From NCBI GenBank assembly GCA_964556005.1, contig CAZKUR010000011.1, positions 1 to 64,000 of the forward strand: a DNA stretch of 64,000 bases, written 5' to 3'. Shown here piece after piece: positions 1 to 8,356 of this stretch. The notes beneath the pieces were generated by a model, which worked only from the letters and a program-made list of their open reading frames with translations, did not search any database and was not told the origin of the DNA. Within the stretch, counting starts at the first letter, position 1, and every line of letters starts with the position of its first letter. A program made the translations under genes and the position numbers. The DNA comes from CAZKUR01 sp964556005. GTDB lineage: Bacteria > Bacteroidota > Ignavibacteria > Ignavibacteriales > Ignavibacteriaceae.

Positions 1-851
1 AAATTTCTGATGGATGACTGTTTACCTTCAATATATGATCTCATAAAATCTTTTGTATGTATTACCCCAACGATATTATCAGGCGTATTTTCGTACGCAG
101 GAATTAAGGAATGCCCAGTCTGCATAATTTTTTGAAGGATTGAATCATAATCTTCTTTTAAATCGACGGCAACCATCTCAGTCCGGGGGACCATAACTTC
201 GTTTACCCTAAGATCAACAAACTCAAAAATATTATCGATTATTTCATGCTCGGTTTTATCAATTGCACCGGTTTCAACTCCTTCTGAAAGAATGATCCTT
301 ATTTCATCTTCCGATAAACGCGTCTGCGAAAAATTTGTTTGTTCGTGGAATGGTTTTAAAAGCAGGTTACTAATTTCATTAATCAACTTAACCGGGTATT
401 TCAGCAAAATAGTTAAAGCTATGAAGAAGTAAACAGTTGATCTACCTATTACTTCCGCATATTTAAAGCCCAATGCTTTTGGAATTAATATCCCGAAAAT
501 CATAGTAAGGAATGAGACAATTAACAGGGAAATAATAAATGCAATGACAAACGGGTAATTGGAAAAAAGTTCGAAACCCGATTGCTCAAGAACCGGATTT
601 ATCAAAATTACTAAAATGTAAAAACCCAATATTGCCGAAGCAGTTAAGCACAAGTTTGTTGATATTTGAACCGCACCGAAAAACGAGTTTGCATCTTTCT
701 GTAATTTTTCAAAAGCCGATGCAAGAGGGTCGTTTTTTTCTTTCAGTTCTTCAATTTTATTTGAGCCGAAAGAAGCTATTGCAACCTCGGCAGATGATAA
801 AAACCCCGCAAGAAATATTAAAAAGACGAAAATTATAATCTCAATTAGCAA
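1..851 (-). CDS. CorC/HlyC-family membrane protein (CNNM + CBS), 3' end outside window
   Basis: The reverse strand encodes at least 283 residues and runs off the left edge. The N-terminal half has several hydrophobic segments beginning LLIEIIIFVFLIF and a SSAEVA motif typical of the CNNM (DUF21) transmembrane domain. It is followed by an acidic linker and the start of a CBS domain (motifs VMVPRTEMVAVD, LIPAYENTPDNIVGV). Members are linked to magnesium/cobalt efflux or homeostasis and sit in the inner membrane. No ATG fits; a stop lies three codons upstream of a TTG at 849-851, so TTG is the chosen start. The second CBS and the CorC_HlyC C-terminal domain would lie outside the window. The family call is firm, the substrate is not. 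Confidence 0.85.
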   Translation of the reverse strand, partial: MLIEIIIFVFLIFLAGFLSSAEVAIASFGSNKIEELKEKNDPLASAFEKLQKDANSFFGAVQISTNLCLTASAILGFYILVILINPVLEQSGFELFSNYPFVIAFIISLLIVSFLTMIFGILIPKALGFKYAEVIGRSTVYFFIALTILLKYPVKLINEISNLLLKPFHEQTNFSQTRLSEDEIRIILSEGVETGAIDKTEHEIIDNIFEFVDLRVNEVMVPRTEMVAVDLKEDYDSILQKIMQTGHSLIPAYENTPDNIVGVIHTKDFMRSYIEGKQSSIRN

Positions 852-1071
852 ATATGTTTACCCGGTTTTTAAGTATATATTTAAAAATAACAAATCCTTA
901 AATATTTTTTAATTTTTAATTAGTGATCGGCTGTAAAATGTATTAAAAATCAATATTTTAATGGAAAAAATAAAACTAAGTATTTAAAATGAATTCTAAT
1001 TTAACCCATTTAACTTTAATTTAATACGGGTAAATAAATAAATTTAAGCCTATCAATCAAAAGGGTCATTA

Positions 1072-1413
1072 ATGCAGCCTTTAAAAATCAAAATACAAAA
1101 TAAAAAAGACTTATATATAAAATGGGATGACGAATCTGAAAATTTAATTTCATTAGAATATTTAAGGAATGAATGTCCATGCGCTAATTGTAAGGGAGAA
1201 TCAATACTATTCAAAACTTATAGACCCGCACAAAAACAAAAAGAATCAGTTGAAATGTACCAGGTTAAGGACATTAAAATGACCGGCGGCTATGCAATTC
1301 AAATTATCTGGAAGGATGGACATAACACCGGCTTTTATACGTGGGATTACCTGAAAAAATTAAGCGCGGATCAATCAAACGGCCGAAATCACGATTACGA
1401 TAATTTAATATGA
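1072..1413 (+). CDS. DUF971 (GBBH-like N-terminal domain) protein
   Basis: This 113-residue protein consists of a single DUF971 domain, the fold found at the N-terminus of gamma-butyrobetaine hydroxylases. Visible hallmarks are the CPCANC cysteine cluster near residue 36, a probable metal-binding site, and the closing motif DGHNTGFYTWDYL. In bacteria the stand-alone form has no settled function and is often found beside iron-sulfur cluster carriers of the Mrp/ApbC type; that neighbour is not seen here. Its TGA overlaps the ATG of the following RNA methyltransferase gene (ATGA), so the two are probably translated together. An AAAGGG-like ribosome site precedes the ATG. Confidence 0.85.
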   Translation: MQPLKIKIQNKKDLYIKWDDESENLISLEYLRNECPCANCKGESILFKTYRPAQKQKESVEMYQVKDIKMTGGYAIQIIWKDGHNTGFYTWDYLKKLSADQSNGRNHDYDNLI

Positions 1414-2183
1414 TATCAAAAAGTCAGCTTAAATATTATACTTTACTTCTTCAAAAAAAGTATAGGGAAAGTGAAAGAAAATTTATCGTTGAAGGTAAAA
1501 AAATTGTAGAAGAAGGACTTAGCAGTAAATATGAATGCGAAATGGTCTTTGTTTTGAAAGATTTTGCTGCAAAAGAAAAAGATTTTATTGAAAAATTGAA
1601 TATTAAAAATAAGATGAAAGTTCTAAGCACAATTGAGTTTAATAAAATTTCGGATACAAAATCGCCGCAAGGGATTGCAGCAGTTTTTCTTTTTAAAAAT
1701 GTATCAAATGATATTGAAATGATTAAATCTGAGCTTATCATCGGGCTTGAAAATATAAACGATCCCGGAAATTTGGGAACTATAATGCGAACATGCGATT
1801 GGTTCAATTTAAAAAATATATTGATAAGCAAAGATTCGGTTGAAATATTTAACCCGAAAGTAATACGCTCAAGCATGGGTTCGATATTTCATTTAAATCT
1901 TTATCGTGAAGTTGATTTTAAAACTGAACTCCAACTGTTTAAAAACAAGGGTTATCAATTGATTTGTGCGGACACTGAAGGTGAGAATATTTACGAATAC
2001 AATTTCTCCCAAAAAACAATTTTATTTTTCTGCAATGAAGCAAACGGGCCAAGCAAAGATCTATTAAGTATTATTGATGAAAAAATCTCAATCCCTAAAT
2101 ATGGTGAGGCAGAATCTTTAAATGTATCTGCAGCAGTGTCGGCAATTTTATCGGAATACAAAAGAAAAAAGGACAGCCATTAA
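1410..2183 (+). CDS. SpoU/TrmH-family RNA 2'-O-methyltransferase
   Basis: This 257-residue protein has the layout of the SPOUT RNA methyltransferases that transfer a methyl group from S-adenosylmethionine to a ribose 2'-OH of rRNA or tRNA. An N-terminal substrate-binding domain (about residues 1-100, with KFIVEGKKIVEE) precedes the knotted catalytic domain. Motif 1 is NINDPGNLGTIMRT with the catalytic arginine, motif 2 is FFCNEANGPS, and motif 3 is the SLNVSAA loop near the C-terminus. It most resembles the RlmB/TsnR-like group, but the target nucleotide cannot be read from sequence. The start overlaps the DUF971 stop by four bases. The 3' end of the gene overlaps a terminator that serves the opposite strand. 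Confidence 0.88.
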   Translation: MISKSQLKYYTLLLQKKYRESERKFIVEGKKIVEEGLSSKYECEMVFVLKDFAAKEKDFIEKLNIKNKMKVLSTIEFNKISDTKSPQGIAAVFLFKNVSNDIEMIKSELIIGLENINDPGNLGTIMRTCDWFNLKNILISKDSVEIFNPKVIRSSMGSIFHLNLYREVDFKTELQLFKNKGYQLICADTEGENIYEYNFSQKTILFFCNEANGPSKDLLSIIDEKISIPKYGEAESLNVSAAVSAILSEYKRKKDSH

Positions 2184-2190
2184 ACTGTCC
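2160..2190 (-). terminator. Rho-independent terminator, minus strand
   Basis: On the minus strand GGACAG (2171-2176) pairs with CTGTCC (2185-2190), and the hairpin is followed by six T, a C and more T. It ends transcription coming from the 2371-2892 gene. It lies across the last codons and the stop of the plus-strand methyltransferase gene. On the plus strand the hairpin has no good T tract. Confidence 0.75.
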
Positions 2191-2246
2191 TTGTCTAAAC
2201 CTTCGAGCTCTGCAGAAAGTTTTACTTATGTAACCACGAAGCTGCT
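2165..2246 (-). repeat. 3'-end element, copy A
   Basis: Read on the minus strand, the stretch upstream of the terminator begins CTTCGTGGTTACA (2229-2241), has an AT-rich middle and a TTAGAC block, and ends in the terminator hairpin. The same order of blocks recurs at 12705-12788, where it also follows a minus-strand gene. The two copies are similar but not identical, which suggests a structured RNA or a decayed repeat rather than a recent duplication. Confidence 0.45.
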
Positions 2247-2370
2247 TTTTTGCCTTAAAATTAATCCTCAAGTTTTAACAAAGTGAACATCTTAGTTTAC
2301 TCCCATCACTTTTTATTTTATCAACATTATTTTGTAAATCAATCATGTTTTGAATGTGGAAATAAATCGT

Positions 2371-2892
2371 TTATCTTTCCCGCGGCCATGAAAAATGCTG
2401 CTGGACAACACGCCAGTTCCCCTTTCGTTTTTCAAGCACACCCGTCCATCTTATTTTTTCCCAGTTAGCTGGTTTACCTTTCCAAGTGTTAATATCATCC
2501 AGCACACAGAAAAACCAGGCGACATTTCTATCTGAAGAAAAATTGATTTTCAAATTTTGCAGTTCGTGACGGATAGCTTTAAAATTTGGGCTCGCCCAGA
2601 ATGCAGTATCCGACTTAACAGCTTCAACACCAAATTTAACTTTTTCATAAGGAGTTACGCTAACATAATTTGAATCATCGGAAATGGTGCTGAAAAATAA
2701 ATTAAAATCCTTATTTACCGCCCATCCAATTACGTCATTTATTGCTTTTTCTACCGCAATATAATCCTGATTCATTTTTTCAGATGCAGCTTTCTTCTGG
2801 GCAGCAGCATCATTTTGAAAAAATAACAATAATGAAATGAATGTAAAAAATATTAATTTATAATTTTCTATAAATGATGGAATGAATAGCAT
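2371..2892 (-). CDS. Exported NTF2-like (SnoaL/DUF4440-type) protein
   Basis: This 173-residue protein has a hydrophobic N-terminal signal segment (IFFTFISLLLFF, then an AAAQ-like cleavage site). A single alpha+beta cone domain of the NTF2/SnoaL superfamily follows, beginning EKAINDVIGWAV and ending WRVVQQHFSWP. The family contains small-molecule enzymes and binding proteins, and nothing in the sequence fixes the ligand. A GGAG site lies seven bases before the ATG. The gene ends a minus-strand run of exported hydrolases and is followed by its own terminator. Domain assignment is moderate; the export signal is clear. Confidence 0.7.
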   Translation of the reverse strand: MLFIPSFIENYKLIFFTFISLLLFFQNDAAAQKKAASEKMNQDYIAVEKAINDVIGWAVNKDFNLFFSTISDDSNYVSVTPYEKVKFGVEAVKSDTAFWASPNFKAIRHELQNLKINFSSDRNVAWFFCVLDDINTWKGKPANWEKIRWTGVLEKRKGNWRVVQQHFSWPRER

Positions 2893-2955
2893 ATTATTTC
2901 TCCAAATTAATGGAACAATTATTATTTATGTTTTTGTTTTTTCAAGCAGGGAAAA

Positions 2956-3894
2956 TTAAAAACCGGAGTTTGGCTTGAGGTATAATTTTTTATCAGCGTA
3001 ATCAAATATCAAATTGAATTTCCTCAATAAACTACCTGCAATAACACCATCGGCATTTTTTTGTTTTGATCGAACTTCTGCGGGTGCAAATGCAGCACGT
3101 ACATTTTTTAATTCAAAAGGTCCAAGGATGACTTTGGAAATATTTCCCCTCTTCCCGTAAATATCCCCACTTAGTCCGCGGCCTAAATAAACATTTTCGG
3201 TTACTTCTGGAATTTTGAACTTCTGCCCGGGTTTCTGCAGCAGTTCAATTGCCTCTGATGAAGCATAATCAATGTAACATGAAATTGTAACAGGTGCTTC
3301 GTTGTTTATTACTAAATCAACATTTATCCAGGGAATTTTGTTTTCCTTAAAATAAATTGGAATTACTTTCCACGAACTATCCACCTGAAGATTGCCGGGA
3401 TCGTGAAGAGTAACAATTGAATCATCATAGTTGATTTCAACAGCAGAATGGCCAAATAGCGAATAACCAATTACACCATCTGTCGGTGATCTTTTAAAGT
3501 GATCACTTTGAAGTATGACAACCCTTTGATTTTTAAATTCGATATTTCCAATTGAAAAACTCATTGAATCGGAAAATAGAACCGATTGAGAACTGCCATT
3601 CCCGGCGCCGCCAAGAAAGGCATTGTGTGGTTTAATTAATTTTACAGAGTTCTGCATACCATGATTATAAATAAGAAGCCCGTCCCAGTCCATACCGCTG
3701 TCGAGAATAATTCTTAATGGCCGTACATCTCCGATCTTAACCAAAAGAATTGTTTTATTATTATAAATGGTAAAAGGAATAATACTTCCTTTATTGTTGG
3801 TATCAATTATATCTGCTTTATTTTCCTGTCCAGGAATTATTATTGAAGTACATAAAAAACAAAATATTAATAAAACCAAATGATGTAATTTCAT
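2956..3894 (-). CDS. Exported retropepsin-like aspartyl protease
   Basis: From the ATG at 3894 this is a 312-residue protein with a signal peptide (LHHLVLLIFCFLC). An aspartyl-protease-type motif RIILDSGMD follows at about residue 83, then GVIGYSLFGHSAVEINYDD, which is typical of bacterial pepsin/retropepsin-like (gag-asp_proteas) repeats, and a second half with YIDYASSEA and VIAGSLLRKFNLIFDYADK. A longer reading begins 33 bases upstream, but the GGGAGAG site in front of 3894 and the stop of the preceding gene at 3896 support the shorter start. It is probably translationally coupled to the metallo-hydrolase. DSG replaces the canonical DTG, which is also active in some families. Confidence 0.75.
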   Translation of the reverse strand: MKLHHLVLLIFCFLCTSIIIPGQENKADIIDTNNKGSIIPFTIYNNKTILLVKIGDVRPLRIILDSGMDWDGLLIYNHGMQNSVKLIKPHNAFLGGAGNGSSQSVLFSDSMSFSIGNIEFKNQRVVILQSDHFKRSPTDGVIGYSLFGHSAVEINYDDSIVTLHDPGNLQVDSSWKVIPIYFKENKIPWINVDLVINNEAPVTISCYIDYASSEAIELLQKPGQKFKIPEVTENVYLGRGLSGDIYGKRGNISKVILGPFELKNVRAAFAPAEVRSKQKNADGVIAGSLLRKFNLIFDYADKKLYLKPNSGF

Positions 3895-3895
3895 T

Positions 3896-4807
3896 TTATA
3901 TCTCTCCCTCTTTGAAAATCTGTACAATGAATGATTTTAAGTCATCTCTCGTCATAATCTGCCCATGCCCGCCGATTACTCTATCAATTTCATCCCACCG
4001 ATTATTAATCCATTCTTTTACAATTAACCATCTTTTAAGATCCTTTTTATTTACGTCTTTAATACTCGGCCTTCCGCCGGGAAAAAACAAATCGCCTGTC
4101 ATTAAAATTTTTAATTCGGGAATATGAACAATAATGTCGCTCCCTGAATGTGCCTTCCCAAAATAAATTAGATTAAATGTTATATCTCCTGTTGATAAAT
4201 TCAATGTATCTTTAAATACTAACGTTGGAACTGTAACGATACGGCTGTTTAACAAATCGACATAAGTTGAATTGTACCTGACTTTTTGAAAAATAATTTC
4301 AAGGCTGTCCTCCCATTCATGATTGAATGTCTTAAGTTTAATTTCATATTCGGCGGCAATATTTTTTAATTTTACTTTTATCCCATTCATATTCCGCCAG
4401 TACTCAGACATTTCACTAATGCAATTTTCATGACCCGCTATTTTTACATCTGAAAAAACCTGGTTTCCCCCCACATGATCCGGATGCGAATGAGTATTAA
4501 TTAAATAAGCAAAATCATCCCGTTTAAATTCTCTTTCAATAACCTTCCGGTATTTAGCGGTTAATGAATTTGATATTCCGGCATCGATTACCACGATACC
4601 TTTTTGTGTTTTAATTGCCGTAACAGCATCGTATCCTAAGCTTACTATTATTGCTTTGTCATTTAATTTATTTACCTTTAAATATTTGTCAATATTATCA
4701 CTAATAATATTGCTTTTATCTGTTGCGAATAAATTCCAGATCATTAATAACAATACACACAGCAACGAAATAACAACTAAACCTTTAATAAAAAATTTAT
4801 TTTTCAT
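3896..4807 (-). CDS. Exported MBL-fold metallo-hydrolase
   Basis: The 303-residue protein has an N-terminal hydrophobic anchor or signal (VVISLLCVLLLMIW) and a metallo-beta-lactamase fold. The zinc motif is NTHSHPDHVGGN (HxHxDH), the second metal region is GKAHSGSDI, the bridging aspartate is in ILMTGDLFF, and the last histidine is in VIGGHGQI. The family hydrolyses beta-lactams, lactones, thioesters or phosphodiesters; the pattern is nearest to the subclass B3/QuiP-like group but the substrate is not determined. The start codon overlaps the stop of the isochorismatase-like gene (ATGA) and its stop nearly touches the protease start, so three exported enzymes form one transcription unit. Confidence 0.85.
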   Translation of the reverse strand: MKNKFFIKGLVVISLLCVLLLMIWNLFATDKSNIISDNIDKYLKVNKLNDKAIIVSLGYDAVTAIKTQKGIVVIDAGISNSLTAKYRKVIEREFKRDDFAYLINTHSHPDHVGGNQVFSDVKIAGHENCISEMSEYWRNMNGIKVKLKNIAAEYEIKLKTFNHEWEDSLEIIFQKVRYNSTYVDLLNSRIVTVPTLVFKDTLNLSTGDITFNLIYFGKAHSGSDIIVHIPELKILMTGDLFFPGGRPSIKDVNKKDLKRWLIVKEWINNRWDEIDRVIGGHGQIMTRDDLKSFIVQIFKEGEI

Positions 4808-5403
4808 TTTAAATTATCCACCATAAAAATCATTGTCTCCAAATCGACAGATTTGCAGATATCTTTTATCATAGACGTGTAATTGGAGTTGTGACTTATT
4901 ATTCCGTCTTTAATCATAAAAACGTTGTAATCTCTTTCCATGCTTCCGAAGTAAGTTGCCAGAACGCATCCTACGGAACTAAGTCCACATAAATAAAGTG
5001 TATTACATCCATTCTCTTTCAATAGCTTATCGAGTTCTGTTTTTTGAAATGCACTTGGGTAATTCTTAATTATTTTAGGATCGCTTTTATTTATTATAAC
5101 AGATTTGGGATACTCGAAAGGTTCTGTCCCGGGTTTAGGTCCCCATTCAGGATTGAAATGATAAATCCGTATGACCGGAAAATTATGTTTGTGAAAAGTC
5201 TCGATTGCACCGTTGATTGCAAGCATTCCAAACTTCATATCATCTTCCGACATATATTGTAGGTATTCATTTTGAATATCGATAACCAGCAGTGCAGGCT
5301 TGACGGTATTTAATTGGGATTCATTATTCTGCGCTAAAATATTTTCATCCACCGATAATATGAATGAAAATGTTAGGATGATTAAAGCTAATATCTTTTT
5401 CAT
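4804..5403 (-). CDS. Exported isochorismatase-like cysteine hydrolase
   Basis: This 199-residue protein has a signal peptide (ALIILTFSFILS with a cut near LAQ) and the isochorismatase-like alpha/beta fold. The catalytic aspartate is in ALLVIDIQNEY, the lysine lies in the KIIKNYPSAF region, and the nucleophilic cysteine is in GLSSVGCVLATYF. Family members hydrolyse isochorismate, nicotinamide, ureidoacrylate or similar amides; an exported form is less usual and its substrate is unknown. It begins the minus-strand unit with the MBL hydrolase and aspartyl protease, with an AGGAG site seven bases before the ATG. Confidence 0.82.
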   Translation of the reverse strand: MKKILALIILTFSFILSVDENILAQNNESQLNTVKPALLVIDIQNEYLQYMSEDDMKFGMLAINGAIETFHKHNFPVIRIYHFNPEWGPKPGTEPFEYPKSVIINKSDPKIIKNYPSAFQKTELDKLLKENGCNTLYLCGLSSVGCVLATYFGSMERDYNVFMIKDGIISHNSNYTSMIKDICKSVDLETMIFMVDNLK

Positions 5404-5515
5404 GATACAACTCCTATTTCAAATATTAAAATATTATACTGAACAAATTCCTTGACCTTTTTAATTAATTGTATTGAGTAGAAGTATCAGCTGGAACATA
5501 AAGTTCATTTAGAGA

Positions 5516-5588
5516 TGCCCGTCCCTGCTTTTATTCTTCACCATATGCGGGTCTTATATGGTAAGATATTATTCAGCGAAGACGGGCA
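5516..5588. repeat. 73-bp palindromic element (MITE-like)
   Basis: TGCCCGTC (5516-5523) and GACGGGCA (5581-5588) are perfect inverted ends. An inner arm ACCATAT (5540-5546) pairs with ATATGGT (5556-5562) around a nine-base loop. The element sits in the 272-base gap between the isochorismatase-like and beta-lactamase-like genes. It could be a small non-autonomous repeat or a folded 5' leader; a terminator is less likely because no T tract follows on either side. Confidence 0.55.
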
Positions 5589-5675
5589 AGGATTCATTTA
5601 TCATTAATAATTAGTTCAATTAGATTCGACTGCTTGAAGACAATTCATAATATTTTAAATGCATATAAAAATATT

Positions 5676-6674
5676 TTAACTCGAATAGAAAATAAAGTAA
5701 TCATAAAGAAAGCGTGAAATTTGACCAATGATCTTTTCACTTTCTTTCGTATCTTTTTTTGCATTTTTAATAAATACAACGACGGCAAGGTTACCAAAAT
5801 CTTCCGGTAGCTTTATTATGCCGACATCGTTCGTAGCGTTTCCTATTGTACCGGTTTTATGATATACAATAGTTTTATCGGGCAATAACCCTTTTATCCG
5901 GTATTCTCCTGTATTGCATTCCTTTAAAACATTTAGAAGCAGCATTGTACTTTCATCGCTGAGTATTTTTTTATTCCATATTTTTTCAAGAAGGTCAGCC
6001 ATTGCAGGGGGAGTTGAATTATCTCTTTCATCATTCATAAATTCTTCCGCAGCTTTTTCTCTATCTTCTTTGCTGAGACTTCGCAGCTCAGCAACAACTT
6101 TATTATCATCATACTCTTCACTTTCCAAAACATTTTTAATTCCAAGATATTGAGCAAGTGCAACATAAGTCGGGCGATCGACCGACATCCCTTCAATACC
6201 GGTTTTATTTAACATGTTGTTAACTGCTTTTGTACCCCCGGCAAATTTTAAACACAAATCGGCAGCTGAATTATCACTCTCAATCAGCATCAGCCTCATC
6301 AAATTATTTAGAGAAAGCTGTATTCCTAAACCTTCAAAATATTTTACTATAACTCCGCTGCCGGGATGAAGATCGCTTTTCTTTATTTCAATCATATCCT
6401 GTAAATTAATCCCGCCTTTGTCAGCCATGTTTAGTAATTGAACTGCAATAGGGACTTTGAATGTACTTGCCATGGGAAACTTAATATCCTTATTATAATA
6501 ATATGTATTCCCTGTTTCGAGATGTAAAGCTGCAACTCCGATCGTGCCTCCGGATTTTTGTTCCAATTTTGAAATAATAAGATTTAGCTTTTCTTCATGA
6601 GAAATGTTTGTCTGGCAGAAGATAGACAAGGTAAATACCATGCAAATAATGAATACAAAATTCAAAGCTTTCAT
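5676..6674 (-). CDS. Class A beta-lactamase-like serine hydrolase with atypical omega loop
   Basis: The 332-residue protein starts with a signal peptide and carries the class A landmarks: STFK with the nucleophile at residue 70, SDN at 133-135, and KTG at 273-275, plus RDNSTPPAM at about 218-226. The ATG at 6674 follows a perfect AGGAGG; a GTG six codons upstream lies on that site and was rejected. Between SDN and RDNSTPP there is an insertion of roughly 35 residues. The place of the deacylating Glu166 (the WEPEL motif of TEM) reads DRPTYVAL, so that glutamate is not evident. It may therefore be a slow lactamase, a D-Ala-D-Ala peptidase or an esterase rather than a standard resistance enzyme. 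Confidence 0.82.
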   Translation of the reverse strand: MKALNFVFIICMVFTLSIFCQTNISHEEKLNLIISKLEQKSGGTIGVAALHLETGNTYYYNKDIKFPMASTFKVPIAVQLLNMADKGGINLQDMIEIKKSDLHPGSGVIVKYFEGLGIQLSLNNLMRLMLIESDNSAADLCLKFAGGTKAVNNMLNKTGIEGMSVDRPTYVALAQYLGIKNVLESEEYDDNKVVAELRSLSKEDREKAAEEFMNDERDNSTPPAMADLLEKIWNKKILSDESTMLLLNVLKECNTGEYRIKGLLPDKTIVYHKTGTIGNATNDVGIIKLPEDFGNLAVVVFIKNAKKDTKESEKIIGQISRFLYDYFIFYSS

Positions 6675-6735
6675 ATAAATGAACCTCCTCACTTATTAGG
6701 ATTTGATTTTAGTGTGTTAAATATTCTTTGCCGGA

Positions 6736-7980
6736 TTATAATATTGATTGAACCTTAGCATCTAATTTTATTATCCTGCCATTTCTGTTGAGCGTAAGAT
6801 TTTTAATTTCTCCAGGTTTACCTCTTAGTGCATCGACAATTTTACCCATCGTTTTATCTTTAACCTGAAAATCATCAATTTGAATTAATAAATCTCCCGG
6901 CAGAATTCCTTCGACAAGCGGAACTCCGTTTTTACTTGGAATACCGATTACACTATAATTACCATTTTCTTCCGGACGTAATGAAATTCCAATAATATCC
7001 AAATCATGTAAATTAGTTTCTCGTTTCTTTTCGAAATAAATATTTTTATTCATGTAATCGATCCCGACTTTGAAATCTATAAATGCGTTAGGCCCGAGGA
7101 AACCGTCAACCGGTTTAAATGTTTTTTGGGAATACCAATCCATCATTCCAAATCCTTTATCGTTAAAATCCGGCGGAATTGTTATCCCGATATTTTTTAG
7201 AATTAAATTTCCAAAATTAATTTGAGGAATACGTGTTACCATCCACGAGTCTTCTTTAAATCCCCAACCCCAAATATTTGCATGACCTACTGCGCCATTA
7301 CATAAAACCAGTCCCGGATTTTTATTTTTTAGATTTTCAAGAAATTCAGTCGATCCAAATGTGAAAGATGCACCGTTATCGAGTGCAAAACTAATACTAT
7401 CACTTCCAAGCATTCCGTCAATCTGAAGAATACCGGTTGTTGGGTTAATATTTATTGGAATTTTTGTTCCTGTAAATTTCATTGTGCCCGGTTTTGAAAT
7501 TGACATTACTTTAACGGGATAATCGAAAGCGATGTCATATTTCATTAATACTGTTGAAGGCAAAGTTGCATCGGCATGAGTTGCTTTAAAAAGCCAGAAC
7601 GGTTCGAAAATAACGTATGCCTTTGCACCGGAATAGTCAAGTCTCATCTTTCCTGCTCTGATCACTATTGGAGTTTTTATTTCGAGATGCCCATGTACAG
7701 CTTTTGTACTGTCTTCACCTGAAATAATTCCCATCTCGATAGCAAGCTTACTGCTAATAAAAAAATCGGGATTGCCGGAATCGACCCAAAGGGATATCTT
7801 TTTCCAGCTGCTATCCTTTTTTTGAATATCAGCATTTACAAGCATCCTATTATGATCGAGTATGAAAGGTAAAGTTTCGGAATCGGTATTTTCTGTTTTA
7901 CATGAATTAACAATTATTAAGCAGGTAAGTATAAAAACATTAAAGAAAACCGAAATTATTTTATTTTTAAGATTATTCAT
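6736..7980 (-). CDS. Lipoprotein aspartyl protease with PDZ domain
   Basis: The 414-residue protein has a lipoprotein signal peptide (lipobox IVNSC near residue 27). Two pepsin-like halves follow: LWVDSGNPDFFIS with the first catalytic aspartate, and ALDNGASFTF with the second. About residues 335-414 form a C-terminal PDZ domain (VEGILPGDLLIQIDD, ALRGKPGEIKNLTL). Bacterial proteins with this order are annotated as aspartyl protease family/PDZ. It probably acts in the periplasm or on the outer membrane. DNG in the second site is unusual and may weaken activity. An AAGGAT site precedes the ATG. It is not closely similar to the 2956-3894 protein apart from the fold. Confidence 0.8.
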   Translation of the reverse strand: MNNLKNKIISVFFNVFILTCLIIVNSCKTENTDSETLPFILDHNRMLVNADIQKKDSSWKKISLWVDSGNPDFFISSKLAIEMGIISGEDSTKAVHGHLEIKTPIVIRAGKMRLDYSGAKAYVIFEPFWLFKATHADATLPSTVLMKYDIAFDYPVKVMSISKPGTMKFTGTKIPININPTTGILQIDGMLGSDSISFALDNGASFTFGSTEFLENLKNKNPGLVLCNGAVGHANIWGWGFKEDSWMVTRIPQINFGNLILKNIGITIPPDFNDKGFGMMDWYSQKTFKPVDGFLGPNAFIDFKVGIDYMNKNIYFEKKRETNLHDLDIIGISLRPEENGNYSVIGIPSKNGVPLVEGILPGDLLIQIDDFQVKDKTMGKIVDALRGKPGEIKNLTLNRNGRIIKLDAKVQSIL

Positions 7981-8008
7981 TCTTATTATATCCTTTTGTT
8001 TTTTTACT

Positions 8009-8356
8009 TCAATAATGATTGGTTTTAGTACCTCTTCCTAACGCATCGGATTTTTTAATAAATTTGACTGCATTGATAATTTCGGGAAATTCATTTACAA
8101 GCAGTGGTGCAAGCGGCGCAGGGGTTACAGAAGTTTTCGTAATTCCTACTCCTGTTCCACCTGGCTTATCCCTAACTACACGATATATATTTTTTGTGTT
8201 TTTATGATATTTATCGAAGCTGAATTCGTATTGAACATATAGTGCAATTAAAATAAATGCGGCCAGACTGATTGCAAATCCCAGGATATTAATTGAAGAA
8301 TGAACTTTGTTTTTCAACAAATTTTGGATAGATAGCTTTAAATTGTTTTTAAACAT
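8009..8356 (-). pseudogene. Remnant of an FtsX/MacB-type ABC permease (N-terminal fragment)
   Basis: The 115-residue reading contains only the start of a roughly 800-residue permease of the MacB-PCD/FtsX type: NLLKNKVHSSINILGFAISL, the first membrane helix, then YVQYEFSFDKYHKNTKNIYR and the beginning of the periplasmic domain. After EIINAVKFIKKSDAL the frame runs into a stop at 8009. No further FtsX-like sequence is visible in the 28 bases before the next gene. The ribosome site AGGGAAG is intact, so a short peptide may still be made, but transport function is lost. A deletion between this gene and the PDZ protease gene is the simplest explanation. Confidence 0.8.

Noticed and set aside
2283..2468. 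61-codon plus-strand frame
   Set aside because: It is the shadow of the terminal part of the exported NTF2-like gene and of the non-coding 3' region.
3895..3927. Longer start for the aspartyl protease gene
   Set aside because: It would place the ribosome site inside the coding sequence and overlap the upstream gene; the signal peptide starts cleanly at 3894.
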